From assembly GCA_028023455.1 (NCBI GenBank), contig JAQFVV010006272.1, forward strand, positions 5,139,217-5,203,216: DNA of 64,000 bases. Reading direction: 5' to 3'. This document shows positions 59,216 to 64,000 of this stretch, piece after piece. This DNA comes from Epiperipatus broadwayi. Its lineage: Eukaryota; Onychophora; Udeonychophora; Euonychophora; Peripatidae. The notes under the pieces were generated by a model. It was not told the origin of the DNA. It saw only the letters and a program-made list of their open reading frames with translations, and did not search any database. How positions within the stretch are numbered: position 1 is the first letter of the stretch; the number at the start of each line of letters is the position of its first letter. The translations under genes and the position numbers were made by a program.

Positions 59216-59437
59216 AGAGGCTCTTATGTTCTTTTAAATCTCTGAGACTCCCTTGGGATTTTGATTCTTCTGTTGAAAGTATTCTATTGCCTTCTTCCTT
59301 GACTTTTGTATTCCCATTAGGCTGCATTAGCTCATCTGATGGATGTATTCTGTTGTCTTTTTCTTGGCTCTTGAACTTATGTCCGACAGTCTTATTTAAA
59401 TTCTTTGGGGATTTATAGTATGAGCGGCTATTGTTTT
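59216..59437 (-). CDS. Candidate polar, disordered-type exon upstream of the coiled-coil exons
   Basis: Acceptor tatactttag, then 73 open codons: NNSRSYYKSPKNLNKTVGHK, FKSQEKDNRIHPSDELMQPN, GNTKVKEEGNRILSTEESKS, QGSLRDLKEHKSL. The composition (Lys, Ser, Glu, Asn) is that of an intrinsically disordered linker, such as the one between kinase and coiled coil in SLK/STK10. It starts needing two bases and ends in phase 1 at a weak donor (gtatta), which fits the phase of 54129-54253. No domain is recognised, so the link to the gene is inference. Confidence 0.4.
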
Positions 59438-60520
59438 CTAAAGTATATATTTAATTAATAAATTTTCTAAATTCCAAAGATTAATTAGAAAAAATCCACT
59501 TATGGATGTAATTAGTTATTTCTTTATCATATAAAAATTGTAACTTTAATCCCCTGAGGAAATTTTTAATTTGACTCATTAAAATTATTTTAACATCTTA
59601 AACATACATTTTTTTGAAACCAAAATGAATATATTGCAAGCAATTTGTTACATAGCTGCACTAAAAAATAAATAAATAAACAATTAGATAATTGGCAGTA
59701 GGTTCCTAAGGTTTGAGAATTAAAAAAAAAATTATTTAATTAATGAGGAAAATAAAATTTAATTTTTCAATATATATATTTTTATGGGTGTTTATTTGAC
59801 TAAATGTTTGTAAAATCCCCACATGATAGTATAAAATTTTTCAAACATTAAATATATTTATTTTTTTAAAAAAAATAAAAAAGAGGGAGAGCAAAAATAG
59901 GATTTTAATAGCTTTGTAAATTTCTTATTTTTAATTGATCAAAGTTGTTTTCCTTTCTTTATCTCTATTTAATGAAAAAGAAAAATCAAATCAATGCAAT
60001 TAATAGATTATCTTGTTTCCCAAGATTTGATTTTTAATTATAAAGGAATGTCAAGAATTTTATGTTGTTAAATTCTTGTTCTTAACTTGTTCTTAATCTA
60101 TGGTTAAGGAGATAATTCACTAAATAATTGTAGTATAAATTTCTATTTAATTGTTAGGCTTAAAAATGATAATGTAAGAGACAGATTGTAATTGGCTTGA
60201 GGGCAAGATTGTTCTAAAAGATATATGGGTGTGTGAATAAGTAATAATAGCCAAGTGTCTGAAGAGAGATTATTGCTACCTTAACTACTGAAGAGAGAAG
60301 TCAAATCTTAATTCTGCAGTTAAAAAAAAAGCAGTGAAGTTTTAATACAGATGCTGAAAAAAAAAGAAGCAGAAGCCTTTATCAACCTGTAGCATAACAC
60401 AGCACGAATCTTAACCAAGCTATTGAATATAATAATAGAAATTTTTAATCCAGCTTTTAGCATAGTATGAGTTTAGCACTAAAAATAGTTTATACAATAA
60501 AAACTATGTGCTAAGTTCAG

Positions 60521-60799
60521 TTAAAATCTAGGCATCACCTTTCTTTGTGTAACCTACCTTCACTGGAAGATGTAGGGAAGGTAAAAAAAACCCTTAAGCA
60601 GGCTGCAAACTTGCCTTCAGGTAAGAATGTGTCTCTGTCTACATCGGTCTCACCTGGAACTTTAAGAGAACCAACTGGACAAAATGTATTATATTTTCAA
60701 TTACCTGGAATTGCTACAGACCCAGAAAAGGATACTTTAACCATGCCATGTCTAAGAAGCCTTGACAGAGAATCTCAGTTGAATAGGCCATGGCCAAAG
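60521..60799 (+). CDS. Candidate internal exon of 93 codons, unrecognised
   Basis: Acceptor gctaagttcag, then an open phase-0 frame to AAG/gttttt: LKSRHHLSLCNLPSLEDVGK, VKKTLKQAANLPSGKNVSLS, TSVSPGTLREPTGQNVLYFQ, LPGIATDPEKDTLTMPCLRS, LDRESQLNRPWPK. The mixed composition with prolines, tryptophan and cysteines and the exact multiple of three argue for coding; codon use is less AT-biased than the flanks. The donor is weak and no neighbouring exon was found. It could also be part of an unknown transposon. Confidence 0.45.
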
Positions 60800-61612
60800 G
60801 TTTTTTTAATGTGTACACACTATATTTTTATTAATAGAACATCTATTTTTTTTGTTTTATAAATAATGTTTTTTTCTCTCTCAGTTTGACCTCTGGGTAG
60901 AATCAAAGATTACTATCTTTGATTTTTAAAAATGTTTAACAAACTTTTAGTTATTTTAAAAAAATAACATAATGAATTGAAAGTTAATTGATGAATAAAA
61001 ATTAATTGATAGGTTAATATAATTTTATCAAACTGTATATTTATTTTTTATGATAAAATGGATGTTTGAAATTATCTACCATTATGTCTTTTTTTTTGTT
61101 AATTAGATATTAAATAATTGTTTTAAAAAATTATTTCTAGTCTTAATTGCTTTATTTTATCCAATTTTTGTTTTATGTATATGTGTGACCTTATATCATG
61201 ACAGCTTATATTCTAAGATTTAGTTTTTTTTCTTGATGATCTCAATAAAACCAGTTATTTATAAGTAGAGGAAGCCCGTGAATTGATTAAAATTATTTAC
61301 AATATGCTAATTTATTTCCCTCTTGATCACAGTAATAAATTATAGAGTTCTTACTTCCTGAGCTAGATTTGTGCATAATAGCTATATAGGATATGGGGCT
61401 TATATTTAGTGTATGGGCATCCAGATGATAATGATGATGATTCCAAGGTTGGCATGAAAAGGATATTCTTCAAAGTCCATGCACTATATTTTATTTAGTT
61501 TAGTCTCTATTAGAAATTAATTATAGTTGGCCAGTACACTAATGGTACTAGATGACGAGAGCATTGATGATGATCGGCATGTTTTAATATCCTAGCATTA
61601 TCTTTTTGTCAT

Positions 61613-61745
61613 ATTCTTTTGGATTAGCACCTAAGTTGATGCATTCAAATTATGTTTAAATAATTGCTGAAGCTGGCAAAGGCTCAATAGTCAGCCTGGT
61701 CTACAAAAGACCCATTTCTAATCCAGTCACAAGATTGACTGTTAA
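61613..61745 (+). repeat. Short dispersed repeat, second copy (see 27505-27645)
   Basis: Shares tggattagcac, aagctggcaaa, agcctggtctac, catttctaatccagtcac and aagattg with 27505-27645 at the same spacing. Confidence 0.75.
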
Positions 61746-62129
61746 TTTTATTCTGTGTAGTTTGATTGATGGATCATTCATGATGATGAATGATCATTGT
61801 GGAGAGTGCTGGTGAAATTATAGTTATCTATGCTGATCTCAGAATGACCTATTATGCTCATCCCTTTTAAGATTAAATTTTATTTTTTTCAACGAGGATA
61901 AAAATGTAATTCCTCAGATCCCTCAGGGTGTAAACCCCAATTTTCTGTAGAGTTACAAATGTCTAATCAATTAAGGGCTGTTGATGTTTATGTACAGATG
62001 ACCATTACCCCAGATATGATCCAGCATTTCCCTGTAATGTTACAATATATACACAGCACTCCTTCACTTTACTTTAGAGAACTACGTTTGTTTCTTTCAA
62101 ATCATGTAGTCTTTAAGATAGCTAGGTGA

Positions 62130-64000
62130 TTTCTAAAATCTTTGAGATTTATACCTATCTATTTTAAGGTTACTTTCCTCAACTATGATTGCTTCCATTG
62201 TATATTTATCATTTGTGCATCCTGTGTTTAATTCTTCTCTTTCTACTTCAGATATTTGGTCAGTTTTCTTTCCTTCACTAAACTCCTGACTTAGTCCTAT
62301 ATAAGTGGTAAATAATTTGTTACTCACTGCTTTTATATGGTGAATTGTGTGCCCATTTCTGATACTATGAATACAATTTTGTTTGAAAGTATTTTCATTA
62401 TTATGCCTGGTATCCACATTTTTCTAAAGGGAATCTCTGACCTAAATGTTTTGTTCCACTGTGAATTCTTTGCATTTATCTGTTACAGTTTTTATAGAAT
62501 CAAGTTATGGATATAATAGTGATAGTTTGTTTTTTAGTTTCTGATCTAGTAACTTTTCTGCTGGTGAAATCCTTGTTGATGCTACTAGTGTAGAGTTCTG
62601 GTATAGCATTACTGTCTGCAGAATTTCTTGGATTTGCAGAGACTTAGACTTGTTGAGAGCTTACTTTAGTTAATGTAGAGCCTGTTTTTGGCTAGTCCAT
62701 TTGGCTCTGAATGGTAAGATGGAGTACAATGTGTTTGATACCCGACTCATTCATAAAGTATTTAAATTGTTCTGAGATGAATCCAGAAATATTATCTATT
62801 ACTACTTTTTCTGAGGTTCCATGGAAAGAAAAAATCTGTTTAAGAGTTAATATTGTTTCATTGGGCCCTGTATTTTAACCAGTCTATATTCTATCCAGTT
62901 AGAATATGAATCAATCATAATTAAAAATAGATGTCCTTTGAAGAAACCTGCACGATCCATGTGGACTTGTTACTATGGTTTAGTTGTGATTAGTCATAAA
63001 ATATATGTTCATGATTTCTAGTTTCAATTTGGTAATTTACACATGCTTTTACAATGTTTTGAATGTCTTTATCTATTACTGGCACCATATATAAGAATAT
63101 GCCAAAGCCTTGACTCATACAGTCCCTGGATGTCTAGCTGGGTGACCTTGAATTGGTATGATCACTTGATCATCTAGTAATATGTAACCCTTCTTTATTG
63201 TCATTTGGTCTCATAATTTCCAGAATGTCACTGGGAGATTTCTAAATCATTTCTTTGGCCATCCATTGCATATCCAATTATGTAGAAGTTTATATTCATC
63301 ACCTGTTTTAATCCATTTTGCTACCATCTCTCTTATGTATCTATATAATTTATGGAAACCTGTCCTGATATATTTTTTTTGTTATCATCTGGTATTCAAG
63401 ATAATGTATCAGCATATCTTAGAAGACTGCCTTTTCTGTATTCAAGGGTATAATCATATCTGGATAACATTTCAATCTAAAATAGCATGTGTGGACTCAA
63501 GTGATCAGTTAATTGTTTTTATCTGGAAAAAAATTCCCAGCAATGGTTTATGGTCAGTGATAACTGTAAAACAATTTTCCATATAGATACTGGTGGAAAT
63601 TTTTGAACCGAAGAATTACTGTTAAGGCTTCTTTATCTATTTGTCCATAATTTCATTCAGTCCTTGACAATGTTCTTGAAGCATAAGCTATGGATCATTT
63701 GCCTTCTGTGGAGTGATTTATTACTGCTTCCATTCTGTACTTTGATGCATCAGTTGTTATGATTACCTGAATACTGCTATTACAGTTTATTGATAGGTCA
63801 TCTGATGTCAGCAAACTTTTTGTTTTGATGAATGCATCTTCATGGATTCTGTCCCAGATCCACTTCCAATTTTTCTCTAATACCTCATATAACTCCCTAG
63901 TTATATGGGATTTTCCTTTAAAAAAACCTTCAAAATAATTCCAAGGTGTTTTCACATTTTTAGTGGCTTGTATCTTTTCAGGCATTGGTTTTTTTACCAC
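62130..64000 (-). mobile_element. Ty3/Gypsy pol (RT end, RNase H, integrase), minus strand, runs out of the window
   Basis: 64000-63695 is open: YFEGFFKGKSHITRELYEVL, EKNWKWIWDRIHEDAFIKTK (RT thumb), VIITTDASKYRMEAVINH (first RNase H strand with intact TDAS). 63250-62600 holds the integrase in broken frames: HMDRAGFFKGHLFLIMIDSY (core strand 1 with its aspartate), then ISGFISEQFKYFMNESGIKH (second core block; the DNG before it is changed). 62417-62133 carries the tail (IRNGHTIHHIKAVSNKLFTT) as in 24694-24918. A 3' LTR probably lies at 61860-62130 but its partner is outside the window. Confidence 0.8.

Noticed and set aside
59182-59418. Plus-strand frame opposite the 59.2-kb candidate exon
   Set aside because: Hydrophobic, Leu/Phe/Ser-rich complement of the Lys/Glu-rich minus frame; no splice support.

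Overview
The window is nuclear DNA from an animal with a very AT-rich genome. It has spliced exons with GT..AG borders, long introns, no operons, and a dense mix of RTE LINEs, Penelope-like elements (PLEs), Ty3/Gypsy LTR elements, hAT and Merlin DNA transposons, foldback elements and tRNA-derived retroposons. This mix fits an invertebrate (cephalopod, spider or cnidarian type), but the sequence alone does not fix the lineage.

Host genes are few. (1) At 2.76-2.96 kb a minus-strand promoter (CCAAT box, NRF1-like palindrome) precedes a 24-codon first exon resembling the start of vinculin/alpha-catenin proteins; the rest lies left of the window. (2) The best-supported gene lies on the minus strand between 54.25 and 38.47 kb: five exons with matching phases encode a coiled coil that aligns, exon after exon, with the C-terminal end of SLK/STK10 (LOK) kinases. 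No kinase domain is visible. A phase-compatible candidate exon lies at 59.2 kb, and an ETS motif plus a 14-codon start exon at 55.2-55.6 kb. (3) A 93-codon plus-strand exon at 60.5 kb is unrecognised.

Mobile elements, left to right: a minus RTE (7.45-3.5 kb) split by a plus RTE (5.5-7.05 kb); foldback elements with ~100-bp inverted ends at 9.5, 15.3-16.4 and 37.1 kb; a composition anomaly at 12.1-13.3 kb; a hAT MITE with a perfect 8-bp target duplication at 21.6 kb; a Merlin transposase relic at 24 kb; a stack of Gypsy pieces at 24.7-28.2 kb, next to a 5-kb minus Gypsy element with both LTRs (28.25-33.31 kb) whose reverse transcriptase is split by a PLE fragment; a hAT (ZBED5-like) relic at 33.4-34.1 kb; inverted PLE tails at 34.1-35.0 kb; an RTE copy at 35.5-36.4 kb; and a Gypsy pol at 62.1-64 kb.

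The long intron between the SLK/STK10-like exons at 53.8 and 45.2 kb holds two copies of one PLE family head to head (26 bp apart), one of them split by a second PLE family. That second family has a tRNA-like block with both Pol III boxes in its 3' tail, present in all three copies in the window. Every element examined is broken by stops, frameshifts or insertions.
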